Of a stretch of 64,000 nt of DNA, positions 43,297 through 53,239 are shown piece after piece (the first letter of the stretch is position 1; each line of letters opens with the position of its first letter). Source of the DNA: JAHEDH01 sp963753285 (GTDB lineage Bacteria > Actinomycetota > Acidimicrobiia > Spongiisociales > ZC4RG35); NCBI GenBank assembly GCA_963753285.1, contig CAVWBT010000010.1, positions 62,001 to 126,000 of the forward strand. Reading direction: 5' to 3'. The notes under the pieces are model-generated. The model saw only the letters and a program-made list of their open reading frames with translations. It was not told the origin of the DNA and did not search any database. A program made the position numbers and the translations under genes.

Positions 43297-44336
43297 TGTT
43301 GCGTCGCTGCCACGGGATTCTTCGATTCGACGGGAGTGACGGTGCCGAGCGCGCCGTCGGCGCTCGGAGTGCCCAGGTGCAGCCAGGCGAGACCACCTGC
43401 CGTCATTGCGGCCAGGACTGCGAGTGCGGTCAACGTCACGCCGTCGGGTCGCAGGAGCGGCTGAGCGCGAAGCGCCTGCCAGGTGACGAGCAGTGTCAGG
43501 CCCAGGTAGCCGGCCGCGGCGATCCGCACGGTGCCCCGCAGGCGGGTCTCGGATCCGCCACGACGACGAAGGCCGAGGGCGAGGAAGGGGAGCACCTGCA
43601 GTGCGTGCATCCCGATGAAATGCCCGATCCTCAGGTCGCCGCCCTCGGTGGACCATCCCACGAAGGGCAGTCCAGGACCGCCGTCGACGACTCCGACGCT
43701 GTGCGCCCCGACGAAGTCGACGGTCTCTCCGCTGTCCATTGCTGCGAGCTGCTGTGCCGTGGGATTGGTCATCAGGAAGCCGAACGCCATTCCGATCGAG
43801 GCGATGACCAGACCGAGGCGGATCGCCGAGGCCATCACTCGGTCTTCGAGTCGTTCACGCAGGACGACGACTGCGACGACCAGGTTGGACAGGAACAGGA
43901 TCACGATCGATGCGCCCATGATCGAGAACACGGCGGCGTCGAAGCCCGTCGACAGGTTGAAGTGACTGCTGGTCCCGCGCACCACCTGGACGGCAATGAG
44001 CACCAGTTCGACTGCCAACGTCGTGACCACGATCCAGCCGGTCCACCGCACGAACCGTTGCCTGCCCTGCGTGTCCCGGCGAATGAGCGAGAGGATCCAC
44101 AACAGGGTGACGCTGTACACGGAAATGGAGATGCCGAACTTGGTCGGCTTCACCCACGCCGGCGCTCCGGTGATGACCCGCTGATCGATGAAGACGCCGA
44201 CGAGGAAGAACGCAGTCAACAACGCCGTGATGCCAACGAAGCCGAAGAGGGCTCCGTGTGTCGAGCGGAGCGACTCGAGGCGGACGTTCCAGGGTCGCTC
44301 CGGGGTGTGAGTGTCGGGGTGTGGTGTGTCCTCCAT
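43293..44336 (-). CDS. multi-pass membrane protein of unknown function
   Basis: A 347-aa protein with about eight hydrophobic segments, for example ALFGFVGITALLTAFFLVGV, GISISVYSVTLLWILSLI, ASIVILFLSNLVVAVVVL and AAGYLGLTLLVTWQAL. Conserved-looking polar residues within or near membranes include the histidines in VGAHSVGVVDGGPG and RIGHFIGMHALQVLPF. The pattern of paired histidines would suit haem or metal binding, but this is speculation. I do not recognise the family. It is coupled with the downstream tetR gene (ATGA). An RBS (AGGAG) precedes the ATG. Confidence 0.75.
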   Translation of the reverse strand: MEDTPHPDTHTPERPWNVRLESLRSTHGALFGFVGITALLTAFFLVGVFIDQRVITGAPAWVKPTKFGISISVYSVTLLWILSLIRRDTQGRQRFVRWTGWIVVTTLAVELVLIAVQVVRGTSSHFNLSTGFDAAVFSIMGASIVILFLSNLVVAVVVLRERLEDRVMASAIRLGLVIASIGMAFGFLMTNPTAQQLAAMDSGETVDFVGAHSVGVVDGGPGLPFVGWSTEGGDLRIGHFIGMHALQVLPFLALGLRRRGGSETRLRGTVRIAAAGYLGLTLLVTWQALRAQPLLRPDGVTLTALAVLAAMTAGGLAWLHLGTPSADGALGTVTPVESKNPVAATQQ

Positions 44337-44347
44337 CGCTCTGCTCC

Positions 44348-44377
44348 TAACGCTGATAGTTTAATTAACGGCGTTAA
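44348..44377. promoter_or_regulatory. AT-rich palindromic operator/promoter upstream of the membrane protein-tetR operon
   Basis: TTAACG-G-CGTTAA (44365-44377) is a perfect palindrome with a central base, and TTAATTAA (44361-44368) abuts it; the whole AACGC...GGCGTT region (44350-44376) is nearly symmetric. It overlaps the likely -10 region on the minus strand (TAAACTAT). The symmetry suits a TetR operator giving autorepression. Confidence 0.55.
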
Positions 44378-44517
44378 CCTATCTCATGAACACCCCGGTG
44401 TCAACCCGCGTGTTGCGGCGCAGGCGTCGGCGAAACCACAGTGGCCGACCGTTTCGGAGGTCACCCGGATCCGATCTTCGATAGTGTCCGAGGCGGAGTT
44501 CTCACGGAGAGGGAGTC

Positions 44518-46340
44518 ATGCAGGGACATCGAGTTCGACGGTCGCCGGCGAGGCCGGTCATCCATCTCGTACTGGCCATTGCGATGCTGGTTGGCACGTT
44601 CCCGACCGCCGTCGTGGCCGACCACCTTCCGGCGCCGAGTTCGGTCGCCGTTGCAGGATCGCTCCAATCCGAGCTCGGGTGCGCCGGTGACTGGGATCCC
44701 GCCTGTCCCGACACCGAGCTGAGCAACCTCATCGGCGACGTGTGGAAGTCGACGTTCTCCGTTCCCGCCGGCGACTGGGAGTACAAGGTCGCACTGAACG
44801 ACACCTGGGACGTCAGCTACCCGTCTGGCAACGTTGCGCTCTCCGTCGGCGCTGTCACCGATGTCTCGATCTACTACTCGCATGTCACCCACTGGGTCGC
44901 CGACAGCACGAACGATCGGATCGTCACGGCTCCCGGTAGCTTCCAGTCCGAGCTCGGCTGTGCCGGAGACTGGGACCCCGGCTGTCTCGCCTCCTGGCTG
45001 CAGGATCCCGATGGCGACGACGTGTACTCGTTCACGACCGACGCCATTCCCGCCGGCTCGTACGAGGGCAAGGCCGCCATCTCGGAGTCCTGGGACGAGA
45101 ACTATGGCGAAGGCGGCGTCGCCAATGGCGCCAACATCGCCTTCACCGTGGCCGACGGCGACACCGTGACCTTCAGCTTCGACTCTCCGACCAACACCCT
45201 CACCATCGACTCGTCGCCGGCTGGACCACCCACGGGGCCGACAGTGGCCCTCGTCGGCAGTCTCCAGGATGAGCTGGGATGCCCCGGTGACTGGCAGCCG
45301 GAGTGCGTCGCCACCGAGCTCACGAACGTGATCGGAGACGTCTATCGGGCGACCTTCACGATCCCCGCCGGCGACTGGGAGTACAAGGTCGCACTGAACG
45401 ACACGTGGGACGTCAGTCATCCCGCCGACAACGTCCTCCTGTCCGTTGCAGCCGACACCGACGTCACCTTCTACTTCGCTGCCGGCACCACCTGGGTCGC
45501 AGACTCGGTCAACGACCGGATCGTCACCGCCGCCGGCAGCTTCCAGTCCGAGATCGGATGCCCCGACGACTGGCAGCCGTGGTGTCTGCTGAGCTGGCTC
45601 CAGGACCCCGATGGCGACGAGGTCTACACCTTCACCACCGACGAGATTCCGGCAGGCGACTACGAGGCCAAGGCCGCCATCGGTGAGGCGTGGGATGAGA
45701 GCTACCCAGCCGACAACGTTGCTTTCAGCGTCGCAGCCGGCGACAGCGTTGCTTTCTCATTCGACTCGCCGACCGACGCCTTCACGATCACCGTCGAAGG
45801 CGGAGGTGACTTCAGCTACGACATCGAGCCCGGCGACGAGGCGCTCGTCGGCGATCCGGCCCGTCCCGCCGTCGACGAGACCATCTACTTCGTGATGCCG
45901 GACCGGTTCGCCAACGGCGATCCGTCCAATGACGACGGTGGCGTGGCCGGCGACCGGCTGGCCAACGGCTTCGATCCGGTCGACAAGGCCTTCTATCACG
46001 GTGGCGACCTCGCCGGCCTGACCTCACGGCTCGACTACCTCGACGGTCTCGGGGTCACCGCGATCTGGATGACGCCGATGTTCCGCAACGACTGGGTCCA
46101 AGGCGAGGGCACGCCGTTCGTGTCGGCCGGATACCACGGCTACTGGCAGACGGACTACAGCCAGATCGACCCGCACTTCGGCACCAACGCCGAGATGCAG
46201 GCGCTCATCGACGCCGCGCACGCTCGCGGAATCAAGGTGTTCTTCGACATCGTCGCCAACCACACCGGCGACATCATCAGCTACGCCGAGGGCACCGACG
46301 CCTACATCTCGAAAGCCGATCAGCCCTATCCGGACGCCTC
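44518..46340 (+). CDS. secreted amylopullulanase, segment 1: signal peptide, four starch-binding modules, start of alpha-amylase domain
   Basis: A signal peptide (residues 1-34, cut near AVVA-D) leads into four ~100-aa modules arranged as A-B-A'-B': VAGSLQSELGCAGDWDPACP, VTAPGSFQSELGCAGDWDPG, VALVGSLQDELGCPGDWQPE and VTAAGSFQSEIGCPDDWQPW. These are the starch-binding X25/SusE-type modules of pullulanases. The alpha-amylase (GH13) domain starts at ETIYFVMPDRFANGD (about 454) and includes region I DIVANHTGD. The frame is lost near 46340 by one extra base; the open frame itself runs to 46740 as nonsense. An RBS GGAGAGGGAG precedes the ATG. Confidence 0.88.
44641..45830 (+). repeat. tandem duplication of a two-module starch-binding unit
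   Basis: Two ~600-base units (44641-45235 and 45236-45830) encode module pairs A-B and A'-B'. Identical DNA such as the stretch encoding PAGDWEYKVALNDTWDVS occurs at about 44763 and 45363, exactly 600 bases apart, showing a fairly recent duplication. Confidence 0.75.
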
Positions 46341-48960
46341 GGGCGACCGACTTCGACGATCGCGACTTCGCAGGGACCGGTACGTTCCCGCCCCTCGATC
46401 CGGCGGTCAGCTTCCCCTACACGCCGGTCGTGAACGGAGACAAGTTCCCCGACTGGCTGGACAACCCGATCTACTACCACAACCGCGGCAACTCGAGCTT
46501 CACCGGCGAGAACAGCCTCTACGGCGACTTCTTCGGACTCGACGACCTGTTCACCGAGCACCCAGACGTCCAGAACGGGCTGATCGACATCTACAAGGGC
46601 ATGATCACCGACTTCGACGTCGACGGGTTCCGGATCGACACGGTCAAGCACGTGAACGACGAGTTCTGGGAGGCGTTCGTCACCGAGATCGACGCGCACG
46701 CCGCCGCCGAAGGCAAGGCCGACTTCTTCTACTTCGGTGAGGTGTTCGACGGCGATCCCGGCTTCCTCTCGCGGTTCACCACCGAGCTCGATCTGCCGGG
46801 CGTGCTCGACTTCGGCTTCCACGGCGCCGCCCTCGGGTTCGCCGCCAACTCGAACGCTGCCACAGGACTCCAGGGCTTCTTCGCAGGCGACGACTGGTTC
46901 ACCGACGAGGACAGCTCGGCCCACGGGCTGCCAAACTTCATCGGCAACCACGATGTCGGGCGCTTCGGCTACTTCATCGACCAGGCGAACTCAGGAGCAT
47001 CCGACGACGAGCGACTCGCCCGCGCCGAACTCGGATACGCGCTGATGTTCACCAGCCGGGGGATGCCGGTCATCTACTACGGCGACGAGCAGGGCTTCGT
47101 CGGCGACGGTGGCGACCAGGACGCCCGCCAGGACATGTTCCCATCACAGGTTGGCTCCTACAACGACGACGACCTGATCGGCACGGCGGCGACCACCGCC
47201 GACGACAACTTCGACACCACGCACCCGCTCTATCAGACGCTGTCCGACCTCTCTGCGCTCCGCGACGCTCACGGTGCTCTCCAGACCGGAGCCCAGATCG
47301 AGCGGTATGCCGCTGGGTCGGTCTACGCGTTCTCGCGGATCGACGGCACCGAGTATCTGGTGGTGCTGAACAACGCCGAGACCGAGACCTCGGCCTCATT
47401 CGACGTGTCGACGGTCGGCACCTTCACCGAGGTCTGGCCCGGATCCGAAACGCTGACCAGCGACGGTTCGGTCGATGTCACCGTTCCGGCTTTGTCTGCC
47501 AGGGTGTTCGCCGCCGACGTTCCCGTGCCGGCACCGGCGTCGGGGCCAGGTGTCGCAGCCACCGGACCGACCGGCGAGGTGACGGGTCGAGTGCCTGTGA
47601 CAGCCGACGTCGACGGCCCCGACTACAGCGAGGTGACGTTCCTGGTGTCGGTCGACGGCGGCGGCTACGAGCCGCTCGGCACCGACGACAACGCTCCGTA
47701 CATGGTCTTCCACGACGTGTCCGAGCTGGCGGTCGGAACCGCGCTGACCTACAAGGCGATCGTCAGCGACCTGGCCGGCGGGCTGGCATCGGACACGACC
47801 ACTGCGGTGGTCGGCGAAGAGGTCACCCCGCCGCCTCCGAGCGGCGACGCCCGCTACGCCATCATCCATTACCAGCGCGGCGACGGCGACTACGGCGACC
47901 ACACCACCGGCGACTTCAACGACTTCTGGGGTCTGCATCTGTGGGGCGATGCCATCGCACCATCGGAGGTGACCGACTGGCCGAACCCCAAGCCCTTCCT
48001 CGGTGAGGACGAGTACGGCCGCTTCGCCTGGATCGAACTCCAAGACTCGACCCAGCCCGTCAACTTCATCGTGCACCGGGGAGACACCAAAGACGGCACC
48101 GACGCCGACCGGTCGTTCGACCCCGGCGTCAACCCCGAGATCTGGCTGAAGCAGGACGACGGCAACTTCTACACCTCCCAGGCCGCCGCCCAGGGGTACG
48201 TGACGATTCACTACCAGCGGCCAGACGGCGACTACGGCGACCCGACGTCTTCGGACTTCAACGACTTCTGGGGCCTGCACCTGTGGGGCGACGCCATCGA
48301 CCCGAGCGAGGGCACCGAGTGGGCCTCGCCGAAGAAGCCGACCGGCTTCGACGACTTCGGCGCCTATTGGGACATCCTGGTTCAGGACGTGAGTCAGCCC
48401 GTCAACTACATCATCCACCGCGGTGACACCAAGGATCGCGACGCAGACCAATCGATGACTCCGGCGGCCGATGCCTCGATCTTCGTGGTGGCAGGCGACC
48501 CCGCTGACTACGGGTCTCGAGGTGCGGCCGAGGACTTCGCCACGATCCACTACCACCGACCGGACGGGGACTACGGCGACTACACGTCGACCGACTTCAA
48601 CGACTTCTGGGGCTTGCACATCTGGGAGGGGGCGGCCTCGCCGAACCCTGCGTGGCAGCAGCCGGTCAAGCCGGTCGGATTCGACATCTTCGGCCCGATC
48701 TTCGAGATCCCGGTGATCGACGGAGCGCCGCAACTGGCGTACATCATCCATCGTGGTGACACCAAGGACCCGGGGCCGGACCAGTTCCTCGAGTTCGCCG
48801 TCTACGGCTACGAGGTCTGGCAGCTTCAGGGTGCCGACCCCGAAGCTCCGTACATCCTGCCGCTGATCGGTGGCGGGGTCGTCTCGAGAGGCGACCTTGG
48901 CCAACAGCAGGCCTTCTGGGTCGACACCGACACGGTCGTCTGGGACGTCGAGGCCGACCG
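46341..48960 (+). CDS. amylopullulanase, segment 2: alpha-amylase catalytic core and three CBM41/PUD modules
   Basis: From TDFDDRDFAGTGTFPPLDP the GH13 domain continues with region II FDVDGFRIDTVKHV (nucleophile D), region III FYFGEVFDG (acid E) and region IV FIGNHDVGR. After a beta-sandwich linker come three pullulanase-associated CBM41/PUD modules: YAIIHYQRGDGDYGDHTTGD, YVTIHYQRPDGDYGDPTSSD and FATIHYHRPDGDYGDYTSTD, each with DFNDFWGLH and IIHRGDTKD. They bind alpha-glucans. The segment ends at an extra base near 48960 within WVDTDTVVWDVEAD. All GH13 catalytic residues are present. Confidence 0.85.
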
Positions 48961-51839
48961 AAGCGAACCTCTGCTGGTCGGCGACCGCGGCCATCACGCT
49001 GAGCGACTCCGGCATCGATGGTGCCGATGACTGCCTGCCGTTGACACCCGACGGCAGCTTCTCGATGGCCTCGATGGAACCGAACGTCCGTGAGGGCTTC
49101 GACCACCTGGTCGGGCTGCCCGCCTGGAGCGTGACTGTTGCCTCGCTCGCACAGGCCGACGAGATCGCCACGTCACAGCACATCGTGGTGGCCTCGACCG
49201 ACGACGTGCGGGTCGATGCCACCGGCATCCAGATCCCGGGCGTGCTCGACGATCTCTATGCCACCGACGATCCGCTCGGCGTGACGTGGGACGGCGATAC
49301 CCCCACGATCTCGGTGTGGGCTCCGACCGCCCAGTCGGTGAAGCTCCACCGCTTCGAGACATCCACGTCCGACGCGGTCGAGATCGTCGACATGACCCGG
49401 ACGGACGGTGTCTGGTCGATCATCGGCGATTCGAGCTGGAAGGGCCAGTTCTATCTGTTCGAGATCGACGTGTACGTGCCGTCGACCCAGAGCATCGAGA
49501 CGAACATCGTCACCGACCCGTATTCGGTGTCGCTGTCGATGAACTCGAAGCGCAGTCAGATCGTCGACCTGGCCGACGCCTCGCTCCAGCCTGAGGGCTG
49601 GGACGGTGTCGGTACGCCGGCGGTCGGCAGCTTCGAGGACATCTCGATCTACGAGCTGCACGTGCGCGACTTCTCGGTGATGGATCCCGACGTGCCCGAC
49701 GAGCTGGTCGGCACGTTCGCAGCCTTCACCGTCGAGGACTCGGCCGGGATGCAGCATCTCGCACAGCTCGCCGAGGCTGGCATCACCGACGTCCATCTGC
49801 TCCCCGCCTTCGACATCGCAACGATCGACGAGGACAAGAGCACGTGGCAGTCGCCCGACTTCGACCTGTTGGCCGGATACGCGGCGGACTCCATCGAGCA
49901 GCAGGCGGCGGTGACCGCGACCAAGGACCTGGACGCCTTCAACTGGGGGTACGACCCGTTCCACTACACCGTGCCCGAGGGCTCGTATTCGACGGACCCG
50001 GACGGGACCCAACGGATCGTCGAGTTCCGGGAGATGGTGCAGTCGCTCAACGACACCGGCCTGCGGGTCGTGATGGACGTCGTGTACAACCACACCAACG
50101 CCGGGGGACAGGCGGAGAAGTCCGTGCTCGACAAGGTCGTTCCCGGCTACTACCACCGCCTGAACGACACCGGTGCAATCGAGACGTCGACCTGCTGCGC
50201 CAATACGGCGACGGAGCACCAGATGATGGGGCGACTCATGATCGACTCGGTGGTGACGTGGGCCAAGGAGTACAAGGTCGACGGATTCCGCTTCGATCTG
50301 ATGGGCCACCACACCAAGAAGAACATGCTCGACCTCCGGGCGGCGCTCGACGAGCTCACGCTCGCCGAGGACGGCGTCGACGGCAGCCAGATCTACCTCT
50401 ACGGCGAAGGCTGGAACTTCGGTGAGGTCGCCAACGACGCCCGGTTCGAACAGGCCACCCAGCTGAACCTGGCCGGGACCGGCATCGGCACATTCAGCGA
50501 CCGGCTGCGCGACGCCGTGCGGGGCGGCGGTCCGTTCGACGACGGCGAGGCGTTGCGCACCAACCAGGGCTTCATCAACGGGTTGTGGTACGACCCGAAC
50601 GAGGTCGCCCTCCTCGAGGATCAGGCACTCGCCCGACTACTGCTGGCAGGGGACCAGATCCGAGTCGGACTCGCCGGGAATCTGGCGGCGTACGAGTTCG
50701 TCGACTCGAACGGCAACCTGGTGACCGGTGCACAGGTGGACTACAACGGCTCACCGGCCGGCTACACCGCCGATCCGCAGGAGAACATCGTCTACGTGTC
50801 GGCCCACGACAACCAGACCCTGTTCGACATCGGCCAGTACCACCATCCGCTCGACACGTCGATGGCAGACCGGGTACGCGCCCAGAACCTGGGCATCGAC
50901 ATCACCGCCCTGGCGCAGGGTGTGTCGTTCTTCCATGCCGGCGTCGACATGCTCCGGTCGAAGTCACTCGACCGTGACTCGTTCAACTCGGGCGATTGGT
51001 TCAACCGGCTCGACTTCACGTTCGACGCGAGCGGGTGGGGCGCCGGTCTTCCGGTGGCGGAGAAGAACGAGAGCAACTGGCCGATCATCGGCCCGCTGCT
51101 GTCGGGGCTCGACGCACCGACGTCCTTGGACATGGAGGCGACCTTCGACCACACGAAGGAGATTCTCGAGATCCGGACGTCGTCGGAGCTGTTCTCGCTC
51201 GACACGGCCGCAGATGTCCAGGCGAGAGTCGGATTCCACAACACAGGTCCCTCGCAGATCCCCGGCCTGATCGTGATGTCGATCGACGACACGGTCGGCC
51301 AGGATCTCGATCCCGAGGCAGATGGCATGTGGGTGCTGTTCAACGCCGGTGACGAGCCGATAGCGTTCGATGTGGCTGAGCTCGCCGATGCCGACGTGAT
51401 CCTGCATCCGGTGCAGCAGACTTCGGCGGATGCGGTGGTGCGCGTTTCGAGCTTCGCCGACGGGACCTTCACGGTGCCGGCCCGCACGACCGCCGTTTAC
51501 GTCGAGCTCGAGCCCGATGTGACTCCGCCGGTGGTGGATGCATCTGCCGAACTGGTCGAGGCTCGAGGCACCAACGGTGTGTTCGGGGTGGACGTCACCT
51601 GCTCCGACGATCGATCGGAGGCGACGATCACCTCGATCCTCATCAACTCGACGCCCGTCAGCAACGGCCAGGAGGTGTTCCTGATCACCTCCGGCGGCCC
51701 CGAGCGAGAGCGGGTGGTCAATGGCCAGCTGCGGATGTGGGCGCCGTCGTTCCAGTTGACCGCGACTTGCATCGACGAAGCCGGCAACGAGACCACGGTG
51801 GTCGTCGATATCCCGTTGGGGCCACCCGGGATGAACTGA
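48961..51839 (+). CDS. amylopullulanase, segment 3: pullulanase catalytic domain
   Basis: Starting EANLCWSATAAITLSDSGI, this segment has the CBM48-like module (PTISVWAPTAQSVKLHRFE), the pullulanase marker ISIYELHVRDFS, the FNWGYDPFHYTVPEG motif (YNWGYDP), region I DVVYNHTNA, region II DGFRFDLMGHH, region III YLYGEGWNFGE and region IV YVSAHDNQTLFD. It should cleave alpha-1,6 bonds of pullulan and starch. C-terminal beta-domains follow, ending in an Ig-like region (CSDDRSEATITSIL). Signal peptide and catalytic pair make the whole a dual-domain extracellular amylopullulanase of about 2,440 aa. Confidence 0.9.
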
Positions 51840-51845
51840 CCGTCA

Positions 51846-51884
51846 GTCGTCGGCCCGCATCGAGTTCCGCGGGTCGGCGACGAC
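51846..51884. terminator. hairpin between convergent amylopullulanase and mazF genes
   Basis: GTCGTCG ... CGACGAC with an inner CCCGC/GCGGG stem (51854-51858, 51869-51873) forms a strong GC-rich hairpin immediately after the amylopullulanase stop. Its position between convergent genes suggests a bidirectional terminator. Confidence 0.5.
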
Positions 51885-51904
51885 GGTGTCCAGGACGAGC
51901 GCGT

Positions 51905-52255
51905 TCAGCCGTTCAGGCCGAGGACGAGACGGAGGCCTCGGTCGATGTCATCCATGACGTCCGTAGCGAGACTCGATACCGCCTCTGTCAGTCGTCGTTT
52001 GTCGATGGTCGCGATCTGTGACACGTTCACGACCGACCGCTTCGGCAGAGCCGAGGCGCGTTTCGTCAGCAGCACGTTTCCTGGAGCGTCGGCGAGTCGG
52101 AGGTTCGAGGTGATGGCGGCCACGATGACCGTGTCGATGCGACTGGCATTGAAGCTGTCTGTCTGCACGATCAGGACAGGCCGCGATCGGGCGGGAGACG
52201 ACCCCTTCGGCGGACCGAGGTCTGTCCACCAGATCTCGCCGCGCTGCATCACCAA
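51905..52255 (-). CDS. MazF-family endoribonuclease toxin
   Basis: A 116-aa MazF toxin, clearer than the first pair. It starts VMQRGEIWWTDLGPPKGSSP, then RPVLIVQTDSFNASRIDTVI and VAAITSNLRLADAPGNVLL, and SVVNVSQIATIDKRRLTEAV; these are the canonical MazF strands, including the N-terminal RGEIW and the [ST]-N loop. It should cleave mRNA when the antitoxin is degraded. Its first codons overlap the antitoxin's end by 7 bases on the minus strand. A GTG start and the downstream hairpin separate it from the amylopullulanase. Confidence 0.92.
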   Translation of the reverse strand: MVMQRGEIWWTDLGPPKGSSPARSRPVLIVQTDSFNASRIDTVIVAAITSNLRLADAPGNVLLTKRASALPKRSVVNVSQIATIDKRRLTEAVSSLATDVMDDIDRGLRLVLGLNG

Positions 52256-52485
52256 TCCTCGGAGAAGAGCGCGGCCTCCTGCAGCGAGTTCAACCCTGCA
52301 TCGAGGACAGATTGCTCCTCCTTGTACAGCGAGTCGAGCGCAGCTGTCACGTGTTCGTCTCGGTGGTTGTCCAGATACTCGGCAAGCGCTTTTGCATAGA
52401 GTTGGCTGCGCGGCACCCTGCGTCGCTTGACCAACTCCTCGACTTCCTCGAAGATCTCGTCGGGAATGGAGACTGCGATCTTCAT
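52249..52485 (-). CDS. ribbon-helix-helix antitoxin (MazE9-like)
   Basis: A 78-aa antitoxin. MKIAVSIPDEIFEEVEELVK and RRVPRSQLYAKALAEYLD form a ribbon-helix-helix dimer fold; the acidic tail (SLYKEEQSVLDAGLNSLQEA) should block MazF. I chose ATG 52485, where the RHH fold begins, over the longer frame from 52533. A TATACT box lies exactly 7 bases upstream, so the message appears leaderless, and a near-perfect inverted repeat covers the promoter. Confidence 0.9.
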   Translation of the reverse strand: MKIAVSIPDEIFEEVEELVKRRRVPRSQLYAKALAEYLDNHRDEHVTAALDSLYKEEQSVLDAGLNSLQEAALFSEDW

Positions 52486-52487
52486 GC

Positions 52488-52517
52488 GTCCGAGTATAAC
52501 TCCAGTCATACCCGGAC
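52488..52517. promoter_or_regulatory. autoregulatory operator of toxin-antitoxin pair 2
   Basis: GTCCGAGTAT (52488-52497) and ATACCCGGAC (52508-52517) are inverted repeats matching at 9 of 10 positions with a 10-base spacer. They overlap the -10 box and the antitoxin start region, as expected for an RHH autorepressor. Confidence 0.6.
52493..52498 (-). promoter_or_regulatory. TATACT -10 box, leaderless promoter of mazEF pair 2
   Basis: On the minus strand TATACT is followed by 7 bases and then the ATG at 52485, so the first transcribed base should be the A of ATG. It lies inside the inverted repeat. Confidence 0.65.
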
Positions 52518-52573
52518 GATACGGGTCGGCCATGACAGAATCGCCATCCGGTGACGACGAACCCCTGGTGATG

Positions 52574-52588
52574 TCACGTCGAACGTGA
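52574..52588. repeat. palindrome TCACGT-CGA-ACGTGA
   Basis: A perfect 6-base arm palindrome in the 250-base gap between toxin-antitoxin pair 2 and the lipoprotein gene. The function is unknown; it could be a regulatory site for either neighbour. Confidence 0.35.
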
Positions 52589-52732
52589 GTACGGACGCCG
52601 GCAGACCCCCCGAGCCGCGACCTGTGCTCGGGCTTGGCGCTCCCTCACTATCACGAGCCACCCACGTGACGGCTCCGTATCATTGAGCCTTGGGGCAGCT
52701 CTGATCACGGAGACAACAGGGAAGGGTTGGAG

Positions 52733-53239
52733 ATGAGACGGATCTTCGTTTTGATGGTTGCCGTGCTGCTGGTAGCGGCATGTGGCAACGCCGCCGAAGA
52801 AGTGGCCGAAAGAGCAATCGAAGCCGGAGGCGGGGGTGACGTCGACGTCGAGTTCGACGACGACGGCGAGACCGGCGAGATCGTCATCGAGTCCGAGGAC
52901 GGCTCGCAGACCGTCAACGTTGGAGACCAGGATCTGCCTTCGGAGCTGACCGTTCCGATGCCCGACGGGTACGAGGTCATCGCCAGCTCGGTGATCGAGC
53001 AGGCAGACGAGACGATCGTGACGGCCGTGCTGGTGTTTCCCGGCGGCGACATCGAGGAGATCGCCGCACACTTCGACGACTACTACGAAGGCGCCGAGGG
53101 GGTCAACCGCACCGAGACCAGCTTCGAAGGCGGCACGCAGTACGTGTGGCTGACAGAGCAGGGGGCGAGCGTCTCTGCCGTCTCACGGGACGGCGAGGAC
53201 ACCGTCGAGGTGACTGTCACCGACATCACGGGTTCTTGA
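52733..53239 (+). CDS. small lipoprotein of unknown function
   Basis: A 168-aa protein with a lipoprotein signal: MRRIFVLMVAVLLVAACGNA, lipobox LVAAC with the lipidated cysteine at residue 17. The mature N-terminal region is very acidic (EFDDDGETGEIVIESEDG); the C-terminal half (PMPDGYEVIASSVIEQAD ... ) resembles a small alpha/beta fold. The start is ATG 52733 rather than the TTG two codons earlier. It is anchored outside the cell membrane and its function is unknown. The methyltransferase follows with an overlapping start (TTGA). Confidence 0.8.
   Translation: MRRIFVLMVAVLLVAACGNAAEEVAERAIEAGGGGDVDVEFDDDGETGEIVIESEDGSQTVNVGDQDLPSELTVPMPDGYEVIASSVIEQADETIVTAVLVFPGGDIEEIAAHFDDYYEGAEGVNRTETSFEGGTQYVWLTEQGASVSAVSRDGEDTVEVTVTDITGS

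Noticed and set aside
40440..48962. Programmed ribosomal frameshifting at the coxL and amylopullulanase breaks
   Set aside because: No slippery heptamer or following pseudoknot is seen, the genes are not of a type known to use it, and similar one-base shifts occur in unrelated genes across the window.
47396..49228. 610-codon minus-strand frame opposite the amylopullulanase
   Set aside because: It is a mirror of the acidic repeat-rich plus-strand gene with no domain similarity.
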